The notes under the pieces: model-generated | The model's database searches: none | Seen by the model: only the letters and a program-made list of their open reading frames with translations | Told to the model about the DNA's origin: nothing | Position numbers and translations under genes: made by a program | Shown: one piece after another, positions 16,877-25,387 of the stretch | Numbering within the stretch: position 1 is the first letter of the stretch | Layout of the letters: each line of letters begins with the position of its first letter | NCBI RefSeq assembly: GCF_042666655.1 | Contig: NZ_JBHTDE010000002.1 | Coordinates: forward strand, 620,001 to 684,000 | Source: Paracraurococcus sp042666655 | GTDB taxonomy: Bacteria > Pseudomonadota > Alphaproteobacteria > Acetobacterales > Acetobacteraceae | Reading direction: 5' to 3' | DNA: 64,000 bases

Positions 16877-18895
16877 TCAGGGCCCGGCGAAGAGTCCCGC
16901 CTGCGCCGGGGGTGCGGGTCGCGGGAGCGCGGCGGCGTCCAGCGGCCGCGCGCCGCAGGCCAGCAGGTAGTCGGCGATGGCGTCCATCTCCGCGGCGGAG
17001 CGGGTGCGGTCGTGGAAGGGGTCCTCGGCCGGCGAGCCGCGCGGCACCCAGATCACCGTCTCGTAGCGCGCCCGGGTCAGCAGCACGCGGTAGGTGTTGC
17101 GGATGAAGTCGGCATCCTTCGCGGCGATCTGCCACTTGTCGCCGACGAAGCCGCGCGCCGACCAGCCCGCCCGGCCGCGCACGAAGTCGCCGCCCCAGGC
17201 CAGGCCGACCACGTCCAGCTCCAGCCCCTGGCAGGCATATTCCGTCGCCGCCGTCTCCAGCGCGTCCGAGGCGCGGATATCCGGCCAGCGCCGCAGGAAC
17301 CAGTCCGGCACCTCCTTGGTCGGCACCTCGGCGCCGAGCCCTTCCGCCCGCAGCCGCCTTGCCCCCGCCGCCCGCACCAGCCCGGCCCGGCGCTGGCCGC
17401 GGGCGAAGCCGCGCAGGCCGGCGCGCAGCGCCGCCAGGTCGCGGGTGACGAGATAGGGCAGGGCGGGCGCCGCTTCGGCGATGCGCCGTGCCTCCGCCGT
17501 CTCGCCATCCAGCAGCGCATTCACCCAGGCCGCGCCGGCGGTCTCCCGCACGCTGCGCATCGGCACGACCAGGTCGAGATCGGCATCGATCTCCAGCCAG
17601 GCCGGGGTCCCCTCGGCCAGCCGCTGCACCGGATCGGTCGCGGCCAGCGCACGCGGCGCCGCGGCGGCCCGCCAGCGTGAATTGGCGGCGACCACGCGGC
17701 CCCATTCGGCTAGGCCCGCCTCGCCGGTATTGATCTCCTGCCCGTTGCCGATCAGCGCCACCACCACGGACCAGCCGGCGCGGCGGCCCATGATCTCCAG
17801 CGTGTGCGCCGGCTCGCTCATCGTCAGGCGGGACCGCTTGTTCTGGGTGCCGGTCAGCGACTTCGCCTGGTCCCAGGCCCGCTGCGCCTCGTCGAAGACG
17901 ATCAGCCGCTCGGGCGGCAGGCGGGCGGGATCGATCGCGCAATCCTCGAGGAAGCGGTGCACGTTCTGCAGCGCGGCCTGGGTGCGGCGTTCCGCCTCGG
18001 CCCGGTCGCATTCGCCGCGCGCCACCGCATCGCGCGCCAGCGCCGCGCGCAGCACTGCGACCAGCGGCGCGTTGCCGGTCAGGAAGGCGGCGCCATCCAC
18101 CCGGGCCGGGCCGAAGACGGCATTCAGCCCGCAGAGCGTCTTGCCCGCGCCGGGGATGCCGGTGACGAAGATGACGGTCCGCGCCGCCGCGGCCCGGGCG
18201 GCCTCGATATGCCGGGCGATGGCGCGCGCCGTGCGGGTCAGGTTGGCCGCGTCCGCGCGGGCCGCGGCGATCTCGGCGACGCCGTTGCGGGCATAGAGCA
18301 TGGTCGCCGCCTCGACGATGGTCGGCACCGGGCGGTAGGGCGCCTCAAGCCAGGCGGCGCCGTCGATCGGCAGGGCGGACGCGGGCAGGGTCGCCTGCAC
18401 CCAGCGGATCAGCCCGGCCAGCGCCTCCGCGCCGCAGACCAGCGGATCGGTCGGGTGCTTCGGCAGCAGCCAGGGCTGCACCGGCGGTGCCCAGCCGCCG
18501 GTGCCCGCCACCAGCACCGGCACGATGGCATGGTCCCGGCTGCCGGCATGGAAGTCCCGCAGGTCGAGCGCATAGTCCTCGGCCTCCGCCAGCGCCGCAT
18601 TGGTCGGCGCTGCGGTCTTGAACTCCAGGCAGAGGATGGCGCGGTCCGTCAGCAGCACCGCATCGATGCGCTTCTCCAGCCGCAGCAGGTCGAATTCCAG
18701 CGCGACGGTCCAGGCCGCGCCGCCGCAGGCCGCGACCGCCGCCTGCAAGGCGCGCAGCTGCGCCTGCCAGGCCATCTCCTGGTCCGGCGTGCCGCTGAAC
18801 CCGCGCGCCTGCTGCGCCGAGGCCAGCCGCCTGACCGTATCCGCCGGGTCGCGCGCCAGCAATTCTGCCCCGCTGCAGGCGAACCAGGCCCTCAT
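16877..18895 (-). CDS. DUF2075 domain protein: helicase-like ATPase with a nuclease-like N-terminal region
   Basis: 672 residues. An N-terminal segment (about residues 75-97) reads RIDAVLLTDRAILCLEFKT, an Asp then E-x-K spacing like PD-(D/E)xK or NERD-type nucleases. From about residue 240 superfamily-1-like motifs follow: Walker A VTGIPGAGKT, Walker B LIVFDEAQRAW, ALIGNGQEINTGEAGLAEW, ATEYACQGLELDVVGLAWGG and a final RVLLTRARYETVIWVP arginine motif. These define DUF2075. The biological role is not established; relatives are found both alone and in defence neighbourhoods. It is translationally coupled downstream of an EamA exporter (ATGA overlap). The stop lies 22 nt from the converging Bug gene. 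Confidence 0.85.
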   Translation of the reverse strand: MRAWFACSGAELLARDPADTVRRLASAQQARGFSGTPDQEMAWQAQLRALQAAVAACGGAAWTVALEFDLLRLEKRIDAVLLTDRAILCLEFKTAAPTNAALAEAEDYALDLRDFHAGSRDHAIVPVLVAGTGGWAPPVQPWLLPKHPTDPLVCGAEALAGLIRWVQATLPASALPIDGAAWLEAPYRPVPTIVEAATMLYARNGVAEIAAARADAANLTRTARAIARHIEAARAAAARTVIFVTGIPGAGKTLCGLNAVFGPARVDGAAFLTGNAPLVAVLRAALARDAVARGECDRAEAERRTQAALQNVHRFLEDCAIDPARLPPERLIVFDEAQRAWDQAKSLTGTQNKRSRLTMSEPAHTLEIMGRRAGWSVVVALIGNGQEINTGEAGLAEWGRVVAANSRWRAAAAPRALAATDPVQRLAEGTPAWLEIDADLDLVVPMRSVRETAGAAWVNALLDGETAEARRIAEAAPALPYLVTRDLAALRAGLRGFARGQRRAGLVRAAGARRLRAEGLGAEVPTKEVPDWFLRRWPDIRASDALETAATEYACQGLELDVVGLAWGGDFVRGRAGWSARGFVGDKWQIAAKDADFIRNTYRVLLTRARYETVIWVPRGSPAEDPFHDRTRSAAEMDAIADYLLACGARPLDAAALPRPAPPAQAGLFAGP

Positions 18896-19767
18896 CCGCG
18901 ATCCCGACCCGGCCAGGTCGCCAGCAGCAGGCTTGCCCCCATCAGCGCGAACCCCGCCGCATGCGTCACCGTGAAGCGCTCCCCCAACCCCAGCACCGCG
19001 GTCAGCGCCGCCGCCGCCGGCAGGAAGCCGGTGAAGACCCCGGCCACCCCCGCCGGCACCTTACGCAACCCGGCATACCACAGCAGCAGGCAGAGCACGC
19101 TCGCCGTCAGGCTGTGGAAGACCAGCAGCCCGGCCAGCCCCGGGTCGGCCAGCGCCGCCATCGCGCCGAGGCCCGGCAGGGCCAGCGGCAGCAGCATGGC
19201 CGCGCTGAAGGCCTGCATCCAGAAGCTGGCGGTCACCACCGGCACCCGCCCGCCGAGCCGCTTGGCCAGCAGCACATAGGCCGCCTCCCCACAGACCCCG
19301 GCGAAGACCAGCGCATTGCCGAATGCCGAGCCGCCCGTCGCGCCGCCCAGCCGGGCCACGGTGATCGCCGCCATGCCGCCGGCCGCCAGCGCCGCCGCCA
19401 GCCAGTGCCGCGGGGCCAATCGCTCCCGCAGCCAGGCGGCGCTGCCGATGGCCACCACCGCCGGCATGGTCGCCAGCACCAGCCCGGCCTCCAGCGCCGT
19501 GGTCAGCCGCAGCCCGCTGAGCAGGGCAGCGTTGTACAGCGCGGTCCCCAGCAGCGCCTGCAAGGCCAGGTTCAGCGCGGCGGCGCGGCCGATCCGCACC
19601 GGCCCGTCGAGGGCGCGCGCCAGCGGCCACAGCACCAGGCAGGCCAGGAGGCAGCGCAGGCAGAGGATCAGCGGGATCGGCAGCGACCCGGCCAGCAGCT
19701 TGCCGACCGCGACATTGGCGCCGACCAGCGCCATGGCCAGCGCCAACTGGCCCTGCGCCAGCAGCAT
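18892..19767 (-). CDS. EamA/DMT superfamily membrane transporter
   Basis: 291-residue integral membrane protein with about ten hydrophobic helices arranged as two EamA repeats, beginning LALAMALVGANVAVGKLLAG and ending FALMGASLLLATWPG. Family members export amino acids, metabolites or nucleotide-sugar-like compounds; the substrate here is unknown. The second repeat includes FTGFLPAAAALTAVLGLGERFT, a standard EamA end. The stop overlaps the start of the DUF2075 gene by 4 nt (ATGA), an unexpected partnership that probably reflects operon packing. Confidence 0.88.
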   Translation of the reverse strand: MLLAQGQLALAMALVGANVAVGKLLAGSLPIPLILCLRCLLACLVLWPLARALDGPVRIGRAAALNLALQALLGTALYNAALLSGLRLTTALEAGLVLATMPAVVAIGSAAWLRERLAPRHWLAAALAAGGMAAITVARLGGATGGSAFGNALVFAGVCGEAAYVLLAKRLGGRVPVVTASFWMQAFSAAMLLPLALPGLGAMAALADPGLAGLLVFHSLTASVLCLLLWYAGLRKVPAGVAGVFTGFLPAAAALTAVLGLGERFTVTHAAGFALMGASLLLATWPGRDRG

Positions 19768-19963
19768 CTCAGCCGGCCCCGGCGACGGCCGGGGGACTCG
19801 GGGCGGGGCGTTCCGTCAGCATGCCCGGCGCAGCATGCCGCGGGACCGCGCCCGGGGGAAATCCGCCCGGGCCGCCCCCTTGCAAGCCGGGCGCCGCACC
19901 GGCATTGCTGGGCCCGAGGGAAAGCGCCACGCGCCGGCATCACCACCGCCGAGAGGCCCTGCC

Positions 19964-21541
19964 ATGCTGCGACGAACCCTGCTGACCGGCGCCGGCGCCC
20001 TGCTGGCCGCGCCCGCCCTTGCCCAAGGCCCCGGCGGACGCCTGCTGCGCTACGTGCCGCAGACCGACCTCACCGTGCTCGACCCGGTCTTCACCACCGC
20101 CTACATCACGCGGACCCACGCGCTGATGATCTACGACCAGCTCTATGGGCTCGACGCGCAGCTTCGCCCGCAGCCGCAGATGGTCGAGGCGCACGAGGTC
20201 GGGTCCGACGGCCTGACCTGGCGCTTCCGCCTGCGGGAAGGCCTGAAGTTCCACGATGGCGAGCCGGTCCGCGGCCGCGACTGCATCGCCTCGATCCGCC
20301 GCTGGGCGCAGCGCGACGGGCTCAGCCAGGTGCTGATGGCCCGGGTCGCCGAGATGTCGGCGCCCGACGACCGCAGCTTCACCATCCGGCTCAATCGCCG
20401 CTTTGGCCCGATGCTCGAGGCGCTCGCCAAGATCGGCCCGAGCGCGCTCTTCGTCATGCCGGAGCGCATCGCCGGGGCGGACGCCAACACCCAGATCCGC
20501 GAGACCATCGGCAGCGGCCCCTTCCGCTTCCGGCCGGAGGAGCGCGTGGTCGGCGCCCGCGTGGCCTACGAGCGCAACCCGGACTACCTGCCGCGGCCCG
20601 CGGGCGTGGCGAGCTGGGCCGCCGGGCCGAAGCGGGTGCATTTCGACCGCGTCGAATGGACCGTGATGCCCGACCCCGGCACCGCCGCCGCGGCGCTGCG
20701 CAACGGCGAGGTCGATTGGTGGGAGAACCCGCCGAACGACCTGGCGCCGGTGCTGCGCCGGTCGCGCGACATCGCGGTCAAGCGCGGCAGCCCGCTCGGC
20801 ACCGTCGGTACCGGCATCTTCAACACGCTGCATGCGCCCTTCGACAAGCCGGCGGTCCGCCGCGCCGTGCTGCGGGCGATGAGCCAGGCCGATTTCATGG
20901 CGGCCGCGGCCGGCGCCGACCCCGCGCTGTGGCGCGCCGATGCCGGCGTCTTCACCCCCGGCACGCCGCTGGCGAGCGATGCGGGGATCGAGGCGATCAC
21001 CGCGCCGCGTGACCTGGAGCGATCGAAGCGCGAGCTGCGCGAGGCCGGCTACAAGGGTGAGACGATCGTCCTGCTCGCCCCGTCCGACCAGCAGGTGCTC
21101 TCGGCGCTTGCCGAGGTGCAGCTCGATCTGTTCAAGAAGCTCGGCATGGCAGTGGATTACCGGCTATCGGATTGGGGCACGCTGGTGCAGCGGCGGGCCA
21201 GCAAGGAGCCGCCGGAGAAGGGCGGCTGGTCGATGTTCCACACCACCTGGAACGGGCTCGACAGCATCAACCCCGGCGTCGCCACCTGGCTGCGCGCCAA
21301 TGGCGAGAAGGCCTGGTTCGGCTGGCCGAACGTGCCGCGGCTGGATGCGCTGCGCGAGGCCTGGTTCGACGCGCCCGACCTGGCGGCGCAGCAGGCGATC
21401 GGCGCCGACATCCAGCGCACGGTGCTGGAGGAGGCGCCCTATCTGCCGACCGGGCAGTATTTCGCCAACACGGCATACCGCAAGACCATCACCGAGCCGG
21501 TGTCGGAGATCCTGGCCTTCTGGGGGGTGAAGCCGGCCTGA
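19964..21541 (+). CDS. ABC transporter substrate-binding protein, family 5 (peptide/nickel type)
   Basis: 525-residue extracytoplasmic receptor. The signal MLRRTLLTGAGALLAAPALA is followed by TVLDPVFTTAYITRTHALMIYDQLY, WRFRLREGLKFHDGEPV (the family hallmark) and PFDKPAVRRAVLRAMSQADF. A C-terminal lobe ends TAYRKTITEPVSEILAFWGVKPA. The ligand is unknown; dipeptides, opines, sugars and nickel complexes are all possible. It has no adjacent dpp-type permease or ATPase genes. Its stop directly abuts the stop of the converging FemAB-like gene, with no spacer. Confidence 0.92.
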   Translation: MLRRTLLTGAGALLAAPALAQGPGGRLLRYVPQTDLTVLDPVFTTAYITRTHALMIYDQLYGLDAQLRPQPQMVEAHEVGSDGLTWRFRLREGLKFHDGEPVRGRDCIASIRRWAQRDGLSQVLMARVAEMSAPDDRSFTIRLNRRFGPMLEALAKIGPSALFVMPERIAGADANTQIRETIGSGPFRFRPEERVVGARVAYERNPDYLPRPAGVASWAAGPKRVHFDRVEWTVMPDPGTAAAALRNGEVDWWENPPNDLAPVLRRSRDIAVKRGSPLGTVGTGIFNTLHAPFDKPAVRRAVLRAMSQADFMAAAAGADPALWRADAGVFTPGTPLASDAGIEAITAPRDLERSKRELREAGYKGETIVLLAPSDQQVLSALAEVQLDLFKKLGMAVDYRLSDWGTLVQRRASKEPPEKGGWSMFHTTWNGLDSINPGVATWLRANGEKAWFGWPNVPRLDALREAWFDAPDLAAQQAIGADIQRTVLEEAPYLPTGQYFANTAYRKTITEPVSEILAFWGVKPA

Positions 21542-22708
21542 TCACTCGGCCTCGCCGGCGCGCTTGAAGGGCGAGAGCTCGGCCAGCGCCTCCATTTCCC
21601 GCAGCATCGCCGGACGCTCGCGCGCGAGGAAGTCGTCCACCGCGCGGCGCAGGCCGGGATGCTGGATCCAGTGCGCCGAATAGGTGGCGCTCGGCAGGTA
21701 GCCGCGCTGGATCTTGTGCTCGCCCTGGGCGCCGGCCTCGACCCGCGGCAGCCCGTGCTCGATGGCGAAGTCGATGGCGCGGTAGTAGCAGAGCTCGAAA
21801 TGCAGGAAGGGCGCGTCCACCACGCTGCCCCAGTTGCGGCCATAGAGCGCCTCCCGCCCCAGCAGGTTCAGCGCGCCGGCCACCGGCTCGCCGTCCTGCT
21901 CGGCCACCATCAACACGACGCGGTCGCCGAGCGCCTCCGCCATCAGCGGCCAGAAGCGCGGCGTCAGGTAGGCGCTGCGGCCCCATTTCTTGTCGGTGGT
22001 GGAGCGGTAGAAGCGGTGGAAGGCCTTCCAGTGCCTCGGCGTGATCTCGTGCCCGCGCAGCGTCTTCAGCACGTAGCCGGACGCCGCGGCATCCCGCCTT
22101 TCGCGCTTGATCACCTTCCGCTTGCGCGAGGCCAGCGCGCCCAGGAAGTCGTCGAACGTCGCGTAGCCCTGGTTGTGCCAGTGGAACTGGGTGCCGAGCC
22201 GGCGCAGCCAGCCGGTCTCGCCCAGCGCCGTCCACTCGGCCTCCTGGCAGAAGGTGATATGCACCGAGGAGAGGTCGAGCTGGCCGCAGGCCTGCACCAG
22301 CCCCTGGCCGAGCGCCGCCGGGCCGATCCCGGCCCCCGGCCGGACCAGCAGCCGCGGCCCGGGCACCGGGCTGAAGGGAGAGCAGACCTGCAGCTTCGGG
22401 TAGTAGCTGCCGCCCGCCCGTTCGAAGGCGTCGGCCCAGCCATAGTCGAAGACGTATTCGCCCTGGCTATGGGATTTCGCATAGGCCGGGCAGCAGGCCA
22501 GCAATTCGCCCGCCGCGTCGCGAAGCGCGGCGTGCTGCGGCAGCCAGCCGGTGCGCGAGGTGGCGCTGCCGCTCGCCTCCAGCGCCGCGAGGAAGGCGTG
22601 GCTGACGAAGGGGTTGTCGTCGCCGGCGCAGGCATCCCAGTCCACCGCGGGGATCTCCGCGATGGCAGGATGCAGGCTGAGCGTCAGGGCAGGGGTGCTG
22701 TCGGGCAT
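21542..22708 (-). CDS. FemAB-like GNAT-fold protein (DUF482 / 'peptidogalycan biosynthesis' family)
   Basis: 388-residue protein of the PF04339 type, built from two GNAT-like lobes as in Fem aminoacyl transferases. Landmarks are WDACAGDDNPFVSHAFLAALE, VFDYGWADAFERAGGSYYPKLQ, FCQEAEWTALGETGWLRRLGTQFHW cut by HNQGY, ALASRKRKVIKRERR, and LCYYRAIDFAIEHGLPRVEAGAQGEHKIQRGY. The exact reaction is undefined in the literature I know. It is unlikely to use Gly-tRNA to build peptide cross-bridges in a Gram-negative. An in-frame ATG at 22720 is an alternative start; neither has a good ribosome site. Confidence 0.85.
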   Translation of the reverse strand: MPDSTPALTLSLHPAIAEIPAVDWDACAGDDNPFVSHAFLAALEASGSATSRTGWLPQHAALRDAAGELLACCPAYAKSHSQGEYVFDYGWADAFERAGGSYYPKLQVCSPFSPVPGPRLLVRPGAGIGPAALGQGLVQACGQLDLSSVHITFCQEAEWTALGETGWLRRLGTQFHWHNQGYATFDDFLGALASRKRKVIKRERRDAAASGYVLKTLRGHEITPRHWKAFHRFYRSTTDKKWGRSAYLTPRFWPLMAEALGDRVVLMVAEQDGEPVAGALNLLGREALYGRNWGSVVDAPFLHFELCYYRAIDFAIEHGLPRVEAGAQGEHKIQRGYLPSATYSAHWIQHPGLRRAVDDFLARERPAMLREMEALAELSPFKRAGEAE

Positions 22709-22800
22709 TCCACCCAGCATGTGCGGTGCGACGAGGCTTGGGCAAGGGGCAGCACGGACCGTGTCGGCGCGACCGCGGCCGGCACGCGGCGCATCGCCCG

Positions 22801-23763
22801 CTAACCGCCGGCGGCAATCTCCAGCGTCGCGCCGAAGGGCAGGGTGACGAAGGCCTCCGGCGCCACGTCCTGCGCCGCCCTTGCCGCCGCCAGCCCGGCC
22901 TCCGGCTCCTCGATTGGCTCGTCCGTCAGCCCCGCGAAGGTGCCGAAATGCATGCCGATGCTGCGCTGGGCGCCCACCGCGCGGTGCGCCATCACCGCCT
23001 CCGCCGGGTCCATGTGCTGGGTCTGCATGAAGAAGCGCGGCGCATAGGCGCCGATCGGGATCAGCGCCAGGTCGATGCGCGGGAAGCGGCGGCCGATCTC
23101 GGCGAAATGCGGGCACCAGCCGCTATCCGCGGCGAAGTAGACCGTGCCGCCGTCCGGCGCCTCGATGACGAAGCCGCCCCAGAGGCTGCGGTTGCGGTCC
23201 CAGGGCGTGCGGGCGGAGAAATGCTGCGCCGGCACGTAGGTGACGCGCAGCCCGGCGACCTCGGCATGCTCCCACCAGTCCAGCTCCCGCGCGCCATGGA
23301 TGCCGGCCTTGGCGAGGTGCCGCGCATTGTCGAGCCCGGTGACCGCGGGCGGCGCCCAACGCCGGCGCACCGCGCGCAGCGTCGGCAGGTCCAGGTGGTC
23401 GTAGTGGTTGTGGCTGACCAGCAGCAGGTCGCAGCCCGGCAGGTCCTCCAGCCTCTGGCCCGGCGCACGGACCCGCTTCGGCCCGGCGAAGGCCAGCGGG
23501 CTGGCGCGCATCGACCAGACCGGGTCCAGCAGCACGCGGCGGCCGCCGATCTGCACCAGGAAGCTGGCATGGCCGATGAAGGTTGCGGCGATCCGGCCGG
23601 CCGCGATGCGGGGCGGCACCGGCTGCGGCGGATCCTCGATCCAGGCCGGCCAGGGCGCCGGCGTGGTGGTCCGCCGCCAGCGCCAGACGTCGCGCAGGGT
23701 GCGGGTCGTCGGGTCATGCGGGTTGCGGAAGCCCTGGGCGGCGTGGTGCGCCGGGCGCGTCAC
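22801..23763 (-). CDS. MBL-fold metallohydrolase, NAPE-PLD/UlaG-like
   Basis: 320-residue metallo-beta-lactamase fold enzyme. The zinc motif SHNHYDHLD (H-x-H-x-D-H), ATFIGHASFLVQIGG, YVPAQHFSARTPWDRNRSLWGGFVI, FAADSGWCPHF and the late HFGTF histidine match bacterial N-acyl-phosphatidylethanolamine phospholipase D-like proteins. It is probably a phosphodiesterase acting on a lipid or nucleotide-like ester; the substrate is unproven. It starts at GTG 23763, overlapping the DUF2155 stop (GTGA), and is the last gene of the NDUFA12-mlaD-DUF2155 operon. Confidence 0.88.
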   Translation of the reverse strand: MTRPAHHAAQGFRNPHDPTTRTLRDVWRWRRTTTPAPWPAWIEDPPQPVPPRIAAGRIAATFIGHASFLVQIGGRRVLLDPVWSMRASPLAFAGPKRVRAPGQRLEDLPGCDLLLVSHNHYDHLDLPTLRAVRRRWAPPAVTGLDNARHLAKAGIHGARELDWWEHAEVAGLRVTYVPAQHFSARTPWDRNRSLWGGFVIEAPDGGTVYFAADSGWCPHFAEIGRRFPRIDLALIPIGAYAPRFFMQTQHMDPAEAVMAHRAVGAQRSIGMHFGTFAGLTDEPIEEPEAGLAAARAAQDVAPEAFVTLPFGATLEIAAGG

Positions 23764-24113
23764 TTGCAGTCCAGCACCCGCACGTCATAGACCGGGTGCT
23801 CCAGCATGTTGACGCCGGGCGCATTGGCGAACATCCAGCCGCGGAAGGCCGCGACGTCGGGCCGCAGGCTGTCGGTGATCTCCATCCAGGCCGCCGCGTC
23901 CGGCACCTCGCCGACCGGCCGGGCATTGCAGGCGCGCACCTGGATGCTGAGCGTCCCGAAGGGCGCCGCCTGGCCGACCGCGGCCTTCACCACGGTCACC
24001 CGGGCGGTGACCTTGTCGAGCAATTGCAGCTCGGCATTGCGCTTCGGCTCCCAACCCTGCGCCGCCGCGGGCAGGGGGGCCAGCAGCAGCAGCGCGACCA
24101 CCAGCGCCCTCAT
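23760..24113 (-). CDS. DUF2155 domain-containing exported protein
   Basis: 117 residues with signal MRALVVALLLLAPLPAAAQ. The mature chain carries the DUF2155 pattern: AELQLLDKVTARVTVVKAAVGQAAPFGTLSIQVRAC, then FRGWMFANAPGVNMLEHPVYDVRVLDC. Two cysteines (Cys in QVRAC and the near C-terminal VLDC) may pair. The family is near-universal in alphaproteobacteria, sits next to NDUFA12 and mlaD, and has no assigned function. It overlaps neighbours on both sides by 4 nt, so its dosage is tied to the operon. Confidence 0.9.
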   Translation of the reverse strand: MRALVVALLLLAPLPAAAQGWEPKRNAELQLLDKVTARVTVVKAAVGQAAPFGTLSIQVRACNARPVGEVPDAAAWMEITDSLRPDVAAFRGWMFANAPGVNMLEHPVYDVRVLDCK

Positions 24114-24328
24114 GCGCGCCGCTTCGGGCTCGGCAGCGCCTGCACCAGCTCGGCCAGGATGCGCCGCATGGCAGCCTCGTCGACCCCCATCAGCACGGCG
24201 TCCTCGAAGGCGTCGCGCATCACCTGGACGAGCTCCGCATGGTTCTCCGCCAGCACCTTCAGCTTCTCCCGGCAGGACAGCGGCGCGCCATCGGCGCCCG
24301 GCCAGAGGTCGGGTGCCTCCAGGCTCAT
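24110..24328 (-). CDS. Small conserved-context hypothetical protein
   Basis: 72 residues, acidic and largely helical: LSCREKLKVLAENHAELVQVMRDAF then EDAVLMGVDEAAMRRILAELVQALPSPKRR. No signal peptide, membrane segment or known motif. It is almost certainly real because it overlaps mlaD upstream (ATGA at 24325-24328) and DUF2155 downstream (ATGA at 24110-24113), leaving no spare bases. The position between an Mla membrane-tether gene and an envelope protein suggests a regulatory or adaptor role, but nothing in the sequence proves it. Confidence 0.75.
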   Translation of the reverse strand: MSLEAPDLWPGADGAPLSCREKLKVLAENHAELVQVMRDAFEDAVLMGVDEAAMRRILAELVQALPSPKRRA

Positions 24329-24831
24329 TTCGGGCTCGCCGGCGCGGCGTCCCCCTGCTGCTGGCTCGCACTGCCGTTCATCTGGGTGACCGAGAAGATG
24401 AACCGGCCCAGCAGCGATTCAAGGCTGACCGAGCCCTGCGTCTCGGTGATCCGGCCGCCATCGGCCAGCAGCCTGTCGCTGCCGCCGGGGACCAGCGAGA
24501 CATACTTGCCGCCCAGCAGCCCTTCCGAGGTGACCTCGGCCGAGGTGTCGTTCGGCAGCTTCAGGCTGCGGTCGACCTTCAGCGTCAGCACCGCGGCGAA
24601 GCTTTCCGGGTCGATCCGGCTGTCGGTCACGGTGCCGACCTTGACGCCGGCGATCCGCACGTCGGCGCCGTTGGCCAGGCCGTCGATCCGGTCGAAGCTG
24701 GCGCTGAGCGTCATGCCCTCGGCCGAGACCGTGCCGCGGCCGCTATGCAGCACCGCATAGCCGAGGAAGACCGCGGCGACCGCGAGCACGATCGCTCCGG
24801 CCGCGACCTCGGCGAGACTGCGTCCCTTCAT
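24325..24831 (-). CDS. mlaD: MlaD family protein (MCE domain)
   Basis: 168-residue inner-membrane protein with one N-terminal helix (LAEVAAGAIVLAVAAVFLGYAVL) and a single MCE domain in the periplasm: ASFDRIDGLANGADVRIAGVKVGTV, then LPNDTSAEVTSEGLLGGKYVSLVPGG. It forms the hexameric ring that threads phospholipid to the MlaE permease. The C-terminal SLESLLGRFIFSVTQ helix is typical. The start at 24831 lies 25 nt after the NDUFA12 stop. In many alphaproteobacteria mlaD sits here, away from mlaE/mlaF; those genes are not in the window. Confidence 0.92.
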   Translation of the reverse strand: MKGRSLAEVAAGAIVLAVAAVFLGYAVLHSGRGTVSAEGMTLSASFDRIDGLANGADVRIAGVKVGTVTDSRIDPESFAAVLTLKVDRSLKLPNDTSAEVTSEGLLGGKYVSLVPGGSDRLLADGGRITETQGSVSLESLLGRFIFSVTQMNGSASQQQGDAAPASPK

Positions 24832-24856
24832 ATTGGTCAGATTCCACGCACCCGCG

Positions 24857-25213
24857 TCACGAACCGGGCGTCCATGCCTCGTAATCGCCGCCGGTGACAT
24901 GACGGGTGCCGCCCACATAATCATGGCCGGCGGGACGGTAAGCGCTCGGGGTACCGGTCAGGTTCGGCCGGTGCTCCTGCTGCCAGGGGTAACGTTTGGT
25001 CTCGGACAGCGGCACGGCCACGGTGTGGTGCAGCCAGGCATGCCATTCCGGCGGGACGGAGGTGGGGTCCTTGCCCTGCGGATACAGCACCCAGCGCCGC
25101 GGCCGGCCGTAGACCGGCTGGTTGGCCTTGCCCTCGTAGTAGACGTTGCCGAAACGGTCGGTGCCGACCTTGCGCCCGCGGAGGGAGGAGGTGAGGCGAA
25201 GCAGGAAGGACAT
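24857..25213 (-). CDS. NADH:ubiquinone oxidoreductase subunit NDUFA12-like
   Basis: 118-residue accessory subunit of respiratory complex I, shared by alphaproteobacteria and mitochondria. Signature: GRKVGTDRFGNVYYEGK, RRWVLYPQGKDPTSVPPEWHAWLHHT and a Pro/Tyr-rich tail with W-Q-Q-E-H-R-P-N-L-T-G-T. It is the first gene of the minus-strand operon that continues into mlaD. It is divergent from the NrdJ-like gene across 174 bp that contain a consensus DnaA box. Confidence 0.95.
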   Translation of the reverse strand: MSFLLRLTSSLRGRKVGTDRFGNVYYEGKANQPVYGRPRRWVLYPQGKDPTSVPPEWHAWLHHTVAVPLSETKRYPWQQEHRPNLTGTPSAYRPAGHDYVGGTRHVTGGDYEAWTPGS

Positions 25214-25302
25214 GGGGCCGGAAACGCTCCTCGGGGGGTAGCCGCGCTGGGGGCACAATCGCACAGCGCCTGCTGCGGTGCAAAGTCGCCCGTTTCGCGG
25301 CG

Positions 25303-25311
25303 TTATCCACA
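25303..25311 (+). promoter_or_regulatory. Consensus DnaA box
   Basis: TTATCCACA, a perfect match to the strong DnaA-binding nonamer, lies 77 nt upstream of the NrdJ-like gene and 90 nt upstream of NDUFA12. In E. coli DnaA boxes control the nrdAB ribonucleotide reductase promoter, so its place before an RNR-derived gene is suggestive. One 9-mer can also occur by chance. Confidence 0.45.
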
Positions 25312-25387
25312 TCATGTTGCGGTCAATCGGGCGATGAATCACCAAATCTGGCTTCCCCACCCGCAACGGTCGCCGTACCATCGCGCC

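Noticed and set aside
18961..21012. 683-codon plus-strand frame across the EamA gene and into the family 5 receptor
   Set aside because: Out of frame with the receptor and antisense to EamA; composition typical of GC-driven shadows.
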